Shown piece after piece: positions 34,722 through 44,131 of a stretch of DNA of 64,000 nt. This stretch comes from Thiotrichales bacterium. GTDB taxonomy: Bacteria; Pseudomonadota; Gammaproteobacteria; HK1. Within the stretch, counting starts at the first letter, position 1. Every line of letters starts with the position of its first letter. The stretch is from contig JAPOSC010000004.1 in the NCBI GenBank assembly GCA_026709935.1, positions 204,630 through 268,629 on the forward strand. Reading direction: 5' to 3'. Position numbers and translations under genes: made by a program. The notes beneath the pieces are model-generated. The model searched no databases. It had not been told where the DNA came from and saw only the letters and a program-made list of their open reading frames with translations.

Positions 34722-34777
34722 GAGAAGTGCGGGTGAAGGTTCGGCGTGAATCCAACACGTCCCGGACTGCACTTCTC
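34722..34777. repeat. Dispersed intergenic palindrome related to the 119-bp repeat
   Basis: GAGAAGTGC (34722-34730) and GCACTTCTC (34769-34777) pair across 38 bases, followed by ACAG. The layout and sequence, GAGAARTGCG...CCGGAC.GCAYTTCTCACAG, match the palindrome inside the 119-bp units at 32.5-32.7 kb. It lies between dctP- and dctQ-like genes and may act as an attenuator that sets more binding protein than permease. Confidence 0.75.
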
Positions 34778-34949
34778 ACAGGAATCGACCGCCGATCGGG
34801 CATGGTTCGATGGGCGCCGGAGACATTTCCGCCAGGCCGGAACCTGCCCTCAGAAATAAACCCGACCGGACACTCCGGAGGCCGAAACCCCGCCGTAACC
34901 GCGCGGCGGGCGGCCTCCGGAGCGCCGGTGAGAATCACCGTCGGCGCCG

Positions 34950-35933
34950 TCAGTTCGCACCCAGCGCCCGGTAGGCGGCGATGAACTGCGCGCCATCATC
35001 GCCGGCCTTGGCCAGCCACTCCTGGACCATGGTCTCCCCGATAGCCTTCAGCTCGGCCAGCAGCTCCGGGCTCGGCGGCGCGACCGTCATGCCGTTGACG
35101 GCCAGCGTCCGCGTCGTTGTCACCTGCGCTTCACGGCTCATGATCCACCCGCGAGCCTCCGCCTTGGCGGCCGCCTGCATCACCACCGCCTGTGTGTCCG
35201 CATCCAGAGCGTTGAAGGCATCGGTGCTCACGATCACCATGTTCTTGTTATTCATGGCGTTGACGTCATAGAAGTGTGTGGTGAAATCCCATGCCTTGGT
35301 GTAGGTGCCGGTGGCGGCGGAGGTCACCATGGCGCTCACCACGCCGGTCGCGAAGGCCTGCGGAACTTCTGCGGACTGGACCGTGGTGGGAACGGCGCCC
35401 ATGAGCTCGGCCAGCCGGGCGGTCAGGGCGTTGTAGGCGCGGAATTTCACGCCCTCGAAGTCCGACGTCGAGCTGATCGGGTTCTGCGCGTAGAGGCCCT
35501 GCCCCGGCCAGGGCACGGAGAAGAGCGGCATCAGACCCTGCTTCTTGAGCTTGGCCCGGATGAAGGGCAGTGTGAGTTCATATACCTCCCAGGCGGTCAT
35601 CTGGCCCTGGGACAGGAACGGGATGCCATCGACCTCGAAGAAGGGATCTTCCTTGCCGTAGGCCGACAACAGGATCTCCCCGACCTGGACCTGCCCGGTC
35701 TGCACGCCACGCTTGATCTCCGGCATCTTCAGCAACGATGCGCCGGTGTGCATCGTCATCTTGAGCTTTCCGCCGGAGTTCTTCTCGACCTCCTCGACGA
35801 ATCGCACGATGTTCTGCGTGTGGAAGTTGTTGTCCTTGTACGCGGTTGCGAGATTCCATACGGTTTCGGCCTGCGCTGCGGACAGTCCGGCGGACAGCAC
35901 GAAACCCAGCAGGGGAATGAACAGTCTCTTCAT
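34950..35933 (-). CDS. TRAP transporter solute-binding protein (DctP)
   Basis: 327 residues with signal peptide MKRLFIPLLGFVLSAGLSA. DctP family: TVWNLATAYKDNNFHTQNIV at the mature start, GASLLKMPEIKRGVQTGQVQ, the Arg-containing SSTSDFEGVKFRAYNAL that anchors a carboxylate, and FATGVVSAMVTSAATGTYTK. It binds an organic acid in the periplasm and hands it to DctQM. First gene of the TRAP operon, divergent from the HyuA-like gene with 209 bases between. Confidence 0.92.
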   Translation of the reverse strand: MKRLFIPLLGFVLSAGLSAAQAETVWNLATAYKDNNFHTQNIVRFVEEVEKNSGGKLKMTMHTGASLLKMPEIKRGVQTGQVQVGEILLSAYGKEDPFFEVDGIPFLSQGQMTAWEVYELTLPFIRAKLKKQGLMPLFSVPWPGQGLYAQNPISSTSDFEGVKFRAYNALTARLAELMGAVPTTVQSAEVPQAFATGVVSAMVTSAATGTYTKAWDFTTHFYDVNAMNNKNMVIVSTDAFNALDADTQAVVMQAAAKAEARGWIMSREAQVTTTRTLAVNGMTVAPPSPELLAELKAIGETMVQEWLAKAGDDGAQFIAAYRALGAN

Positions 35934-36142
35934 GGCGGTCTCCTTGAACGGTGGTGGGGACGGCGCAGGCGGGCGGCGCGTTCCCGTCAGTTCGGTCCCG
36001 GCCGAAGCGCACCGATCACGCCCCGTGGGCCGGTTGCTTCAATCTTAGCCGTTGCAGCCCCGTATTGGGACCGATAACGTTCCGGAACGCGCTCGGCGGC
36101 ACGGAATGCGCCCCGGAGCGTCAGGCAGTGGAGCGAAAGCGA

Positions 36143-38248
36143 ATGTTCGAAGGACAGGCACGCATCGGAGTCGACGTCGGGGGCACCTTCACGGACGCGG
36201 TGCTCGAAGTCGGCGACCGTCGGTTCACCTCGAAGGTGCTGACGACCCCGAGGGACCCGGAGCAGGGCTGCATGCAGTGCATCGAGGAGATGCTGCGCCA
36301 CGCCGGCCTCGGGCCGGACGCAGTCGGCGTCATCGTTCACGGCACCACCCTCGCCACCAATTCGATCATCGAGCGCAAGGGCGCCACCACCTCGCTTCTC
36401 ACCACGGAAGGGTTCCGGGATACCCTCCAGATGGGCACCGAAGGACGCCCCGATCAGTACGATATCAACGTGACGCAACCGGAGCCGCTGGTGCCGAGAC
36501 GCCGGCGGATCACCGTCGAGGAACGGCTGAACAGCCGTGGCGAAGTGCTGGTTCCCCTGACCACGGGAAAGCTCGATGCGGTGCTGCCGATACTCGATGC
36601 GGCCGGGACCGAGTCGTTGGCGATCGCCTTTCTCCACAGCTACGCGAACCCCGTCCACGAGCGCCTGGCGCGCGAGCACCTGTCCCGGTGCCGGCCGGAC
36701 TGGTCGGTCTCCCTCTCGTGCGAAGTGTCTCCGGAGTTCCGGGAGTTCGAACGTTTTTCGACCACCTGCGCCAACGCATACGTGCGTCCGCTGATGGAGC
36801 GATACCTGACGGCATTCGCAGCGCAGCTCCGGCAACGCGGCTTCGTCTGTCCGCTGCTGCTCATGCTGTCGAGCGGCGGGTTGACGACGGTCGAGATCGC
36901 CAAGGCGTTTCCCGTCCGTCTCGTCGAGTCCGGTCCCGCCGGCGGCGCGATCTTCGCGCAGGGAATCGCGGCCGCGCACGGGATCGAGAAGGCCGTCTCC
37001 TTCGACATGGGCGGCACCACCGCCAAGATCTGCCTCATCGACGACACCCGCGCCCAGACCAGCCGCCGCTTCGAGGTGGCCCGGGTGTACCGGTTTCGCC
37101 GCGACAGCGGACTCCCGCTTCGCATCCCCGTCATCGAGATGGTCGAGATCGGCGCGGGCGGCGGCTCCATCGCGGGAATCGATGCGCTGGGCCGCATCGC
37201 GGTGGGGCCGCAAAGTGCCGGCTCCGATCCGGGGCCGGCATGCTACGGCCGTGGTGGCCGCCGGGCCACGGTGACCGACGCGAATCTGGTCATGGGGCGC
37301 ATCGACCCGGAAGGATTCGCCGGCGGAAGGATGGCCCTGACCACGCGCGATGCACAGGACGCACTGATGGCCGATGTGGGGCAGCCCATGTCGGTCTCGC
37401 TGGAAACCGCCGCCTTCGGCGTGACCGAAATCGTGTGCGAGAACATGGCCACGGCCGTGCGCGTCCACGCAATCGAGAGCGGGAAGAACGTGGACGACCG
37501 AACCTTGATCGCGTTCGGCGGCGCCGCCCCGCTGCACGCGTGTCAACTCGCGCGGAAGTTGGGAATCCGGCGGATCATCGTGCCGCGCCACGCCGGCGTC
37601 GGGTCGGCAGTGGGGTTCCTGCGGGCGCCGATCTCCTACGAAGTGGTGCGCACCTTCCACCAGCGCGTCGATGCATTCGAGGCCGAAGCAGTGAACACCG
37701 TCATCCGGGACATGGAGGACGAGGCGAAAGGCTACGTGCGGATGGCCGCGGGACCGGCGGCGCTGTCGATCCGGCGCCAGGCCTACATGCGGTATCAGGG
37801 CCAGGGTCACGAGATTGCCGTCGACGTGCCGAACGGACGGTTCGACGCAAGCGCGGGGGCCGGCTTGCAGGCGTTGTTCGACGAAGAGTACCGGGCGGTC
37901 TTCGGCCGCGACATCGGCACGGTGGCGGCGGCCGAGGTGGTCGCGTGGAGAGTGACCGCCGGCACCGCGCCGTTCCCCGATCCATTTTCCGGGCCATTTT
38001 CCGGGCCAGCGCGGGCGGACGCATCCCGGGGCGCGGCGCCAGCGCCGATCTCGCGACCGGTTCTGGACCCCGCCTTCGAGTCGCCGGTCGCCTGCGCGGT
38101 CCACGACCGGGAGACACTGGAGAGCGGCTTTTCCGTCTCCGGGCCCGCCATCCTGGCCGAGGACGAGACCTCGACCGTGGTCGACGTGCGGTTCGAGGCC
38201 GCTGTTCTTCCCGGCGGAGACGTGGAGCTCAGGCAAAGGGCCCCTTGA
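36143..38248 (+). CDS. Hydantoinase/oxoprolinase family protein, HyuA (N-methylhydantoinase A) type
   Basis: 701 residues from the ATG at 36143. The opening RIGVDVGGTFTDAVLEVGDR is the acetate-kinase-like nucleotide site of HyuA. Further features are IVHGTTLATNSIIERKGATT, SGPAGGAIFAQGIAAAHG, FDMGGTTAKICLI and FGGAAPLHACQLARKLGI. The C-terminal region has a short duplication (GPFSGP twice). The family hydrolyses hydantoins, oxoproline or acetone-like substrates with ATP. It forms a complex with the HyuB subunit coded 150 bases downstream. The adjacent TRAP importer may supply the substrate. Confidence 0.92.
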   Translation: MFEGQARIGVDVGGTFTDAVLEVGDRRFTSKVLTTPRDPEQGCMQCIEEMLRHAGLGPDAVGVIVHGTTLATNSIIERKGATTSLLTTEGFRDTLQMGTEGRPDQYDINVTQPEPLVPRRRRITVEERLNSRGEVLVPLTTGKLDAVLPILDAAGTESLAIAFLHSYANPVHERLAREHLSRCRPDWSVSLSCEVSPEFREFERFSTTCANAYVRPLMERYLTAFAAQLRQRGFVCPLLLMLSSGGLTTVEIAKAFPVRLVESGPAGGAIFAQGIAAAHGIEKAVSFDMGGTTAKICLIDDTRAQTSRRFEVARVYRFRRDSGLPLRIPVIEMVEIGAGGGSIAGIDALGRIAVGPQSAGSDPGPACYGRGGRRATVTDANLVMGRIDPEGFAGGRMALTTRDAQDALMADVGQPMSVSLETAAFGVTEIVCENMATAVRVHAIESGKNVDDRTLIAFGGAAPLHACQLARKLGIRRIIVPRHAGVGSAVGFLRAPISYEVVRTFHQRVDAFEAEAVNTVIRDMEDEAKGYVRMAAGPAALSIRRQAYMRYQGQGHEIAVDVPNGRFDASAGAGLQALFDEEYRAVFGRDIGTVAAAEVVAWRVTAGTAPFPDPFSGPFSGPARADASRGAAPAPISRPVLDPAFESPVACAVHDRETLESGFSVSGPAILAEDETSTVVDVRFEAAVLPGGDVELRQRAP

Positions 38249-38249
38249 T

Positions 38250-38377
38250 CCGGATTTCTCACCGAGTTCCGGACGAGCATGGAGAGGGTCGAGCACCGGC
38301 CTGCTTCGCAGACCTCGTATGTTTCGCAAGGCGAACGCGAGACAGGGCGTGCAGGCGCAAGCTGGTGAGAAATCCGG
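38250..38377. repeat. Inverted repeat in the HyuA-HyuB gap
   Basis: CCGGATTTCTCACC (38250-38263) and GGTGAGAAATCCGG (38364-38377) are a perfect 14-bp pair across 100 bases. They flank a spacer that includes GGACGAGCATG, also found in the 119-bp units. It fills almost the whole HyuA-HyuB gap and is the longest member of the TTTCTCAC/GTGAGAAA palindrome family in this window. Confidence 0.8.
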
Positions 38378-38398
38378 GTTGGTGAAGAGGAGCAGGCG

Positions 38399-40135
38399 GT
38401 GACCGAAAGGGACGAAATTCGCAATCAGATGGTCTGGAGCCGGCTGATCTCGGCCATCGAGGAGCAGGCGCAGACCGTAATCCGGACCGCGTTCAGCCAG
38501 TCGGTGCGCGAATGCGGTGATCTCTCGGCGGGGGTATTCAACCGGCGCGGACAGATGGTTGCGCAGGCGGTGACCGGCACGCCGGGCCACGTGAACTCCA
38601 TGGCCATTTGCATCGGCCACTTTCTCGAAGCGTTTCCGATCGACACCATGCGGCCCGGGGACGTGTTCGTGACCAACGACCCGTGGCTGTCGGTCGGCCA
38701 CTATCACGACGTGACCGTGGTGACCCCGGCCTTCTACCGCGGCCGCGCCGTCGGCCTGCTTGCGAACACCTGCCATATCGTCGACATGGGCGGAAGGGGG
38801 TTCGGGCCGGACGCCCGTCAGTGCTACGAAGAGGGGATCAACATTCCCATCATGCACCTCGCGCGCGGGGGTGTGGTCAACGAAGACCTCATGGGGCTCC
38901 TGCGCACCAACGTCCGCAACGCCACGGACATGGAAGGCGATTTCTACGCCATGATGGCCTGCAACGACGAAGGCGCCCGCCGCCTGGTCGCCATGCTCGA
39001 GGAATTCGACCTCGATGACATCGAGACCATCGGGGACTACATCATCGGACGATCCCGGGACGCCATCCGGACCGCGATTCGGGCGCTACCCGATGGTCGC
39101 TTCCGCCACGCCACCGAGCTCGACGGCTTCGACGAGCCGATCCGAATCTGCGCGGAGCTGACCGTCGACGGTGACGCTGTCCATGTCGACTACACGGGCT
39201 CGTCCCCCGCCAGCCCGTTCGGCATCAACCTGGTCCACAACTTCAGCCTGGCCTATACCGCATTCGGAGTGAACTGCATCGTCGGCCCCGATGTCCCCTG
39301 CAATGCCGGCTCGCTGGAGCCGATCACGGTGTCCGCCCCCCCGGGGTCGATCCTCAACGCGCTGCGGCCGAGGCCGGTGTCGGCGCGTCACGTCATCGGC
39401 CAGATGCTCCCGGACGTGGTATTCGGCTGCCTGGCGCAGGTGGTGCCCGAGCGCGTACCGGCCGAAGGCGCCGGGGCGATGTGGAACCCGATGATCCGGG
39501 GAGGCGCCACCGCGGTCGAACCCGACATCGCAGCCGGGGCGGCGGTGCTTTCGCGGGACTACGACGTCATCCTGTTCAACTCCGGCGGCAGCGGGGGGCG
39601 ACCGGCGATGGACGGTCTCTCGACGACGGCGTTTCCGAGCGGCGTCCGCACCCCCCCGGTGGAGGCGGTGGAGACATCCTTCCCGCTGCTCGTCTGGCGC
39701 AAGGAGTACCGCGAAGGCTCGGGCGGGCCCGGACGCTGCCGCGGCGGCCTCGGCCAACGCCTCGAAATCGGCGGCGAAGACGGCGCACCGTTCAGCGTCG
39801 CCGCCATGTTCGACCGGACGTGGCGCGCCCCCGAGGGCCGGTTCGGCGGCCACGAGGGCGCTCCCGGACAGGTCCGCCTGAAGTCCGGCCGGCGATTGAA
39901 GAGCAAGGGCCGGCAGTCGGTGCCATACAACGACCGCCTGGTGCTGGAGCTTCCGGGAGGCGGCGGATACGGCGACCCTCGGCAGCGCGACCCGGCGCGG
40001 GTCGCCGCGGACGTGGCCGACGGACTGATTTCCCGCGAGGACGCTCGGGAGGTCTATGGGGTCGTGCTGGTTGCAGACGGGTCGGTCGATCAAGACGCCA
40101 CCCGATCTCTGCGGGCGGAGTCGAAACGGCTATAA
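38399..40135 (+). CDS. Hydantoinase B/oxoprolinase family protein (HyuB type)
   Basis: 578 residues from the GTG at 38399, preceded by GAGGAG. HyuB marks are GDLSAGVFNRRGQMVAQAVT, GTPGHVNSMAICIGHFLEAF, GDVFVTNDPWLSVGHYHDVT and the late LELPGGGGYGDP. It is the partner subunit of the HyuA-like protein in ATP-dependent amide hydrolases or acetone-type carboxylases. The third (gamma) subunit of carboxylases is absent, which favours a hydantoinase/oxoprolinase-like role. Confidence 0.92.
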   Translation: MTERDEIRNQMVWSRLISAIEEQAQTVIRTAFSQSVRECGDLSAGVFNRRGQMVAQAVTGTPGHVNSMAICIGHFLEAFPIDTMRPGDVFVTNDPWLSVGHYHDVTVVTPAFYRGRAVGLLANTCHIVDMGGRGFGPDARQCYEEGINIPIMHLARGGVVNEDLMGLLRTNVRNATDMEGDFYAMMACNDEGARRLVAMLEEFDLDDIETIGDYIIGRSRDAIRTAIRALPDGRFRHATELDGFDEPIRICAELTVDGDAVHVDYTGSSPASPFGINLVHNFSLAYTAFGVNCIVGPDVPCNAGSLEPITVSAPPGSILNALRPRPVSARHVIGQMLPDVVFGCLAQVVPERVPAEGAGAMWNPMIRGGATAVEPDIAAGAAVLSRDYDVILFNSGGSGGRPAMDGLSTTAFPSGVRTPPVEAVETSFPLLVWRKEYREGSGGPGRCRGGLGQRLEIGGEDGAPFSVAAMFDRTWRAPEGRFGGHEGAPGQVRLKSGRRLKSKGRQSVPYNDRLVLELPGGGGYGDPRQRDPARVAADVADGLISREDAREVYGVVLVADGSVDQDATRSLRAESKRL

Positions 40136-40320
40136 GCATCCCCCATCGGGTCGGGGAGTCAACCGATCCGCTGCTTCGTCCGGTGCATCATGACGGCGGA
40201 GCTCCGGGATTTCGGCCATCTCCGACCACCCGCCCCGCCCCGGCACGACGGAGCGATCTACCAACGGCTGGCGCCGATGGAACGACTACAGGGCCTCGGG
40301 GCGGATCGCAGGAAGCGTAT

Positions 40321-40397
40321 TGGCGCGCCCGGAGAGATTCGAACTCCCGACCACCTGGTTCGTAGCCAGGTACTCTATCCAACTGAGCTACGGGCGC
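40321..40397 (-). tRNA. tRNA-Arg (ACG)
   Basis: The 77-nt minus-strand cloverleaf includes encoded CCA. The acceptor GCGCCCG pairs with CGGGCGC. The D-arm is TAGCTCAGTTGGATAGAGT, the anticodon arm CCTGGCTACGAACCAGG with anticodon ACG, and the T-arm GGGAG-TTCGAAT-CTCTC. The A34 would be edited to inosine by TadA. Confidence 0.95.
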
Positions 40398-40649
40398 ATG
40401 CGAAGCGAGATTATAGCCCGCATTCCTCGCCGGGTTGCCAACCTCCATTTCCCAGCCCCATTCCCTGCCGATTCACGGCTGCGATCGGAGATCCGTTGAT
40501 GTGATCGTCATTGCCGTTGTTGCGTCGACTTTGAGCTCGACCATTTTCGCGGCCAAGAACGTGAGTCACCGCCGCAGATTCATTGCCCCGGTGACTCTTC
40601 AGACTCCCGGGACCGTTTGCAGATCCGACCTTACCGTCACCACGTCCGG

Positions 40650-41648
40650 TCAGGCCGACAGGGTCTGTGCAGCCTGGAACCCGCTGCCCGAAGACGCCGG
40701 TCTCTGCAGGCGTTCCGCCGTGAACTTGTCGGTGATCAGGACATCGATGACGCCAATCCTGAGCGCACCGCGAATCGCTTCTGTCTTCGACTCGCCGCCG
40801 GCCAGAGCAATCACCCGGTCGACGTTGCCCATTTCCTCCAGCCGCATACCGATCACGCGGTCGTCCAGCGGTGTCCTGATCGAGTTTCCATCATCGTCGA
40901 AAAATCGCAGGCTGATATCGCCGACGGCACCTGCCTCGGTAACCTCGGTCAGCTCGTTTGCCGAGAACACGTTCCCGCTGTCGGCAAGCATGCGCGAAGG
41001 CTCCACCGCTCCGATGCCGACTATCGACAGTGTGACCTTGCCGAAGAGGTCCATGGTCTCGCGAATGTAGGGATCGCTGACGAGCACCAGCTTGGCTTCG
41101 CGCGACTGGGCAACACCGGGGGCATTCAGGAGACGCGGCTCGGCGCCGGTCAAACGTGCCAGCCTGGTGGTGAGCTGGGTGGCATGGGTCTGGACGGCCG
41201 GGTCGCCCATTCCGCCGAGCGTCTGGACCACATACTTGGCCTTGCCCGGATTCCTGGGGTGGATGTTGTCCACCATCTTCAGGATCGTCTCGCTCCAGCT
41301 CGATACGCCGATGACCTCGTCCGTCTGCAAGGTGACTTCGAGGAACTGAGCCGCCGCTTCACCGATGCGAGCCATGATCGCTCCGTCACGATCCTCGCTG
41401 CATTCGACGACGATGGCTTCCGGCAGATCGAAGCTGTCCCTCAGCCCTGCTTCGAGATCCGTGTAGATCCCTGGCGGTGCAACGATCGTGGTGCGTACGA
41501 TTTCCTCATCCAGCGCCCTTTTCAGGGTGCGCGACACGGTCGCTTGCGAAATCCGCAGGTGCTTGGCGATTTCCGCCTGCCGCCATCCCTCGACGTGGTA
41601 CATCTGCGCGATCCGAGCGACCAGCCGAAGTTCATTCACGCGCGACAA
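40650..41648 (-). CDS. SorC/DeoR-type sugar-responsive transcriptional regulator
   Basis: 332 residues. The N-terminal helix-turn-helix is QAEIAKHLRISQATVSRTLK (about residues 24-43). A large sugar-phosphate-binding domain follows, with VVECSEDRDGAIMARIGEAA, EVIGVSSWSETIL, and the late RVIALAGGESKTEAIRGAL that recalls sugar isomerase folds. SorC proteins bind a phosphorylated sugar and control the adjoining operon. Here it is the last gene on the minus side of the sugar locus, so it probably acts on the divergent promoters at 45.0-45.1 kb. Confidence 0.92.
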   Translation of the reverse strand: MSRVNELRLVARIAQMYHVEGWRQAEIAKHLRISQATVSRTLKRALDEEIVRTTIVAPPGIYTDLEAGLRDSFDLPEAIVVECSEDRDGAIMARIGEAAAQFLEVTLQTDEVIGVSSWSETILKMVDNIHPRNPGKAKYVVQTLGGMGDPAVQTHATQLTTRLARLTGAEPRLLNAPGVAQSREAKLVLVSDPYIRETMDLFGKVTLSIVGIGAVEPSRMLADSGNVFSANELTEVTEAGAVGDISLRFFDDDGNSIRTPLDDRVIGMRLEEMGNVDRVIALAGGESKTEAIRGALRIGVIDVLITDKFTAERLQRPASSGSGFQAAQTLSA

Positions 41649-41697
41649 GAACCTGCTCCGTCAATGTGATCAAGAAGCGTTTCGAGCCATGATCCTA

Positions 41698-43170
41698 TCA
41701 CCCGACAATCGCGGCCCGGGCGACGGCCTGTCGCCAACCCGCACGGATCGCGGTGCGAGTGCCCGCATCGAACCCCGGTCTCAATGTTGTTCCGTGGCTC
41801 TCCAACCCGGCGATGGTGTCGAGGTCCGACCAGAAGTCCACCGCAAGGCCGGCGAGGAATGCCGCACCCCGCGCTGAAGCTTCGGTGCTGTCCGAGGTGA
41901 TGACCGGGCGATCGAGATAGTTGGCCACCATCTGCATGAGATAGGCGTTCCGACTCGGCCCGCCATCAGCATGCACGCTGCCTATCTCCGCGGAGCTGTG
42001 TGCCTCGATGATCTCCACGACATCGCAGACCTGAAGTGCCATGCTCTCGGCGGCGGCGCGGGCAATGTGGGCCGGACCTGCTCCGAAAGTCAGACCACTG
42101 ATGACGCCACGCGCATCAGCGTTCCAGTGCGGTGCTCCCAGCCCGACATGCGCAGGAACCAGCGTGACACCGAGACTGTCATCGACCGTTTGCGCAAGAT
42201 CCATGAGCGCATCGACCCCGGAGAGACCCAGCAGTTCTGCTGTCCAGGGCAGGATCGATGCGCTGACGAGAATGTTGCCCTCGAACGCATAGGTCGGCCT
42301 TCCCCCGAGACTCCAGGCAATCGTGGTCGCGACGCCCTTGGGCGGTGCGGTGAACTCCTGGACCGTCGTCATGACCGACGAGCCCGTGCCGAAGGTCACC
42401 TTGCTGTCGCCGGTACCGAATGTGCCGTGTCCGAACAAGGCGCCGTGGGAGTCGCCGATGGCGGAAGCGACGGGAATACCATCGGGGAGGCCGTCCACAC
42501 CCCGTGTCTCCCCGAAGACGTGAGAACTGTCATGGACATCCGGCAACAAAGCGCGATCGACCCCGAACAAGCGGCAGAGCTGATCGTCCCATGCGCCAAC
42601 TCCGATATCGTAGAGCAGCGTTCGCGCCGCATTGGAGGCGTCGGTGGCATGCGTCCGACCAGCGGTGAAGTTCCAGATCAGCCAGGCGTCGACCGTGCCG
42701 ATGCAGATGCATTCGGGCGCCACCCCCCGGCAATGGTTCTCCAGCAGCCAACCCACCTTGGTGGCCGGGAACAGTGGATCGAGCGGCAGCCCGGTCTTCG
42801 CGATGACCACATCCTCATGGCCCGCAGCGCGCAACGCATCGCAGGCAGCAGAGGAACGGCGGCATTGCCAGGTAACCACGGGGCCAAGCGGCTCACCCGT
42901 GTGGCGATTCCAGGCCAGGATCGATTCCCGCTGATTCGAGATTCCGATGGCTACGATCTCGGCCTTGGGAGCATTCCTGAGGCAGGTTGTGATGGCCGTG
43001 AGGGTGCTCGACCAGATCCGGTCCGCTCCCTGCTCGACCCATCCCGGCCTGGGATAGCGGGTTTCGACAGCGCAGGCGCCGCCGGCCAGGATCGCTCCAT
43101 CCTCACGAACCAGAATGGCCTTGGCGTTGGTCGTACCTTCATCAATGGCAAGGATGGCACGATGTGTCAT
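41698..43170 (-). CDS. FGGY carbohydrate kinase (glycerol kinase-like)
   Basis: 490 residues from the ATG at 43170. FGGY features are AILAIDEGTTNAKAILV (ATP loop), IGISNQRESILAWNRHTGEP and VTWQCRRSSAACDAL; KVTFGTGSSVMTTVQ and HADGGPSRNAYLMQMVANYL follow. It phosphorylates a ketose or polyol. The resemblance to glycerol kinase is strong, but context with split transketolase suggests a ketopentose-type substrate such as xylulose or apulose. Its start follows the transketolase C-half stop by one base. Confidence 0.9.
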   Translation of the reverse strand: MTHRAILAIDEGTTNAKAILVREDGAILAGGACAVETRYPRPGWVEQGADRIWSSTLTAITTCLRNAPKAEIVAIGISNQRESILAWNRHTGEPLGPVVTWQCRRSSAACDALRAAGHEDVVIAKTGLPLDPLFPATKVGWLLENHCRGVAPECICIGTVDAWLIWNFTAGRTHATDASNAARTLLYDIGVGAWDDQLCRLFGVDRALLPDVHDSSHVFGETRGVDGLPDGIPVASAIGDSHGALFGHGTFGTGDSKVTFGTGSSVMTTVQEFTAPPKGVATTIAWSLGGRPTYAFEGNILVSASILPWTAELLGLSGVDALMDLAQTVDDSLGVTLVPAHVGLGAPHWNADARGVISGLTFGAGPAHIARAAAESMALQVCDVVEIIEAHSSAEIGSVHADGGPSRNAYLMQMVANYLDRPVITSDSTEASARGAAFLAGLAVDFWSDLDTIAGLESHGTTLRPGFDAGTRTAIRAGWRQAVARAAIVG

Positions 43171-43171
43171 G

Positions 43172-44131
43172 TCATGCCTTTCTCGCGAGCAACTCCATCG
43201 CGCTTTGCGCAATGCCTGCGGGAGACATGCCGAATTCGTCCAGCAGGAAGCTCGCAGAACCGGTCGGCGCGAAGGAACCGGGGATGCCGAGCCGCTTCAT
43301 GGGCACGGGCGCATGGTCCACCACTACCTCGGCGACCGCGCTGCCAAGTCCCCCAAAGATGGTGTGCTCCTCGCACGTCACGATGGCACCGGTGTCAAGG
43401 GCAGCGGCAATGATCCGGTCTTCGTCGATCGGGCGGACCGTGGCCAGGTTGAGGACGCGGGCCGAGACGCCTCTCCGTGCCAGGAGCTCTGCGGCGGAAA
43501 TCGCGCGATGCGTGAGAGTGCCGTTGGCGATGATCGTCAGGTCGCTGCCATCGCGCAGCATGTCGGCCTTGCCCAGTTCGAACGTGTGGCCTTCAGAGAA
43601 GAGATCCGGCACGCCGACCCTGCTGATCCGCAGGAAAACGGGACCCTCGAAAGAGGCCGACCACTCGGTGGCGGCAGAGGTTTCGATTCGGTCCGCCGGC
43701 GCCACCACTGCGATATTCGGAATGGCGCGGATCCAGGCGAAGTCCTCCGCAGAGTGGTGAGTCGGTCCCAGCTCCCCGTAGGCCACGCCGGAGCTGATGC
43801 CGCAAAGCTTCACGTTTGCGTCGGAGTAGGCAACATCCGCCTTGATCTGCTCCAGCGCGCGCCCGGTCAGAAAGCAGGCCGCCGCACAGACAAACGGCAA
43901 TTTCCCCCCGTTCGCGAGTCCGGCGCCGACGCCGACCAGATTCTGCTCGGCGATGCCGACATTCACCAGTCGCTCCGGCCATCTTTCCCTGAATGCACCC
44001 AGCTTGCTGGAGCCCACCGAATCGTTGCAGACCGCAATAACGTCCGGGTTCTCCGACGCGATGGCCATCAATGTTTCCGTGAATGCATCGCGGCAATCGT
44101 GCAACTCCGTGGACCGGACGCTCAGCTCCAT
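43172..44131 (-). CDS. Transketolase C-terminal subunit (split enzyme)
   Basis: 319 residues starting at an ATG that shares a base with the stop of the N-half gene (TGATG). The pyrimidine-binding domain has the catalytic Glu in VNVGIAEQNLVGVGAGLANG. The C-terminal transketolase domain has VSARVLNLATVRPIDEDRI and VTCEEHTIFGGLGSAVAEV. It pairs with the N-terminal subunit to transfer two-carbon units from ketose phosphates. Split transketolases are common in dedicated sugar loci, for example for apulose-4-phosphate. Confidence 0.93.
   Translation of the reverse strand: MELSVRSTELHDCRDAFTETLMAIASENPDVIAVCNDSVGSSKLGAFRERWPERLVNVGIAEQNLVGVGAGLANGGKLPFVCAAACFLTGRALEQIKADVAYSDANVKLCGISSGVAYGELGPTHHSAEDFAWIRAIPNIAVVAPADRIETSAATEWSASFEGPVFLRISRVGVPDLFSEGHTFELGKADMLRDGSDLTIIANGTLTHRAISAAELLARRGVSARVLNLATVRPIDEDRIIAAALDTGAIVTCEEHTIFGGLGSAVAEVVVDHAPVPMKRLGIPGSFAPTGSASFLLDEFGMSPAGIAQSAMELLARKA

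Noticed and set aside
35987..38857. 956-residue minus-strand open frame opposite HyuA
   Set aside because: Low-complexity Arg/His/Asp-rich shadow of the HyuA gene, which has clear family motifs.
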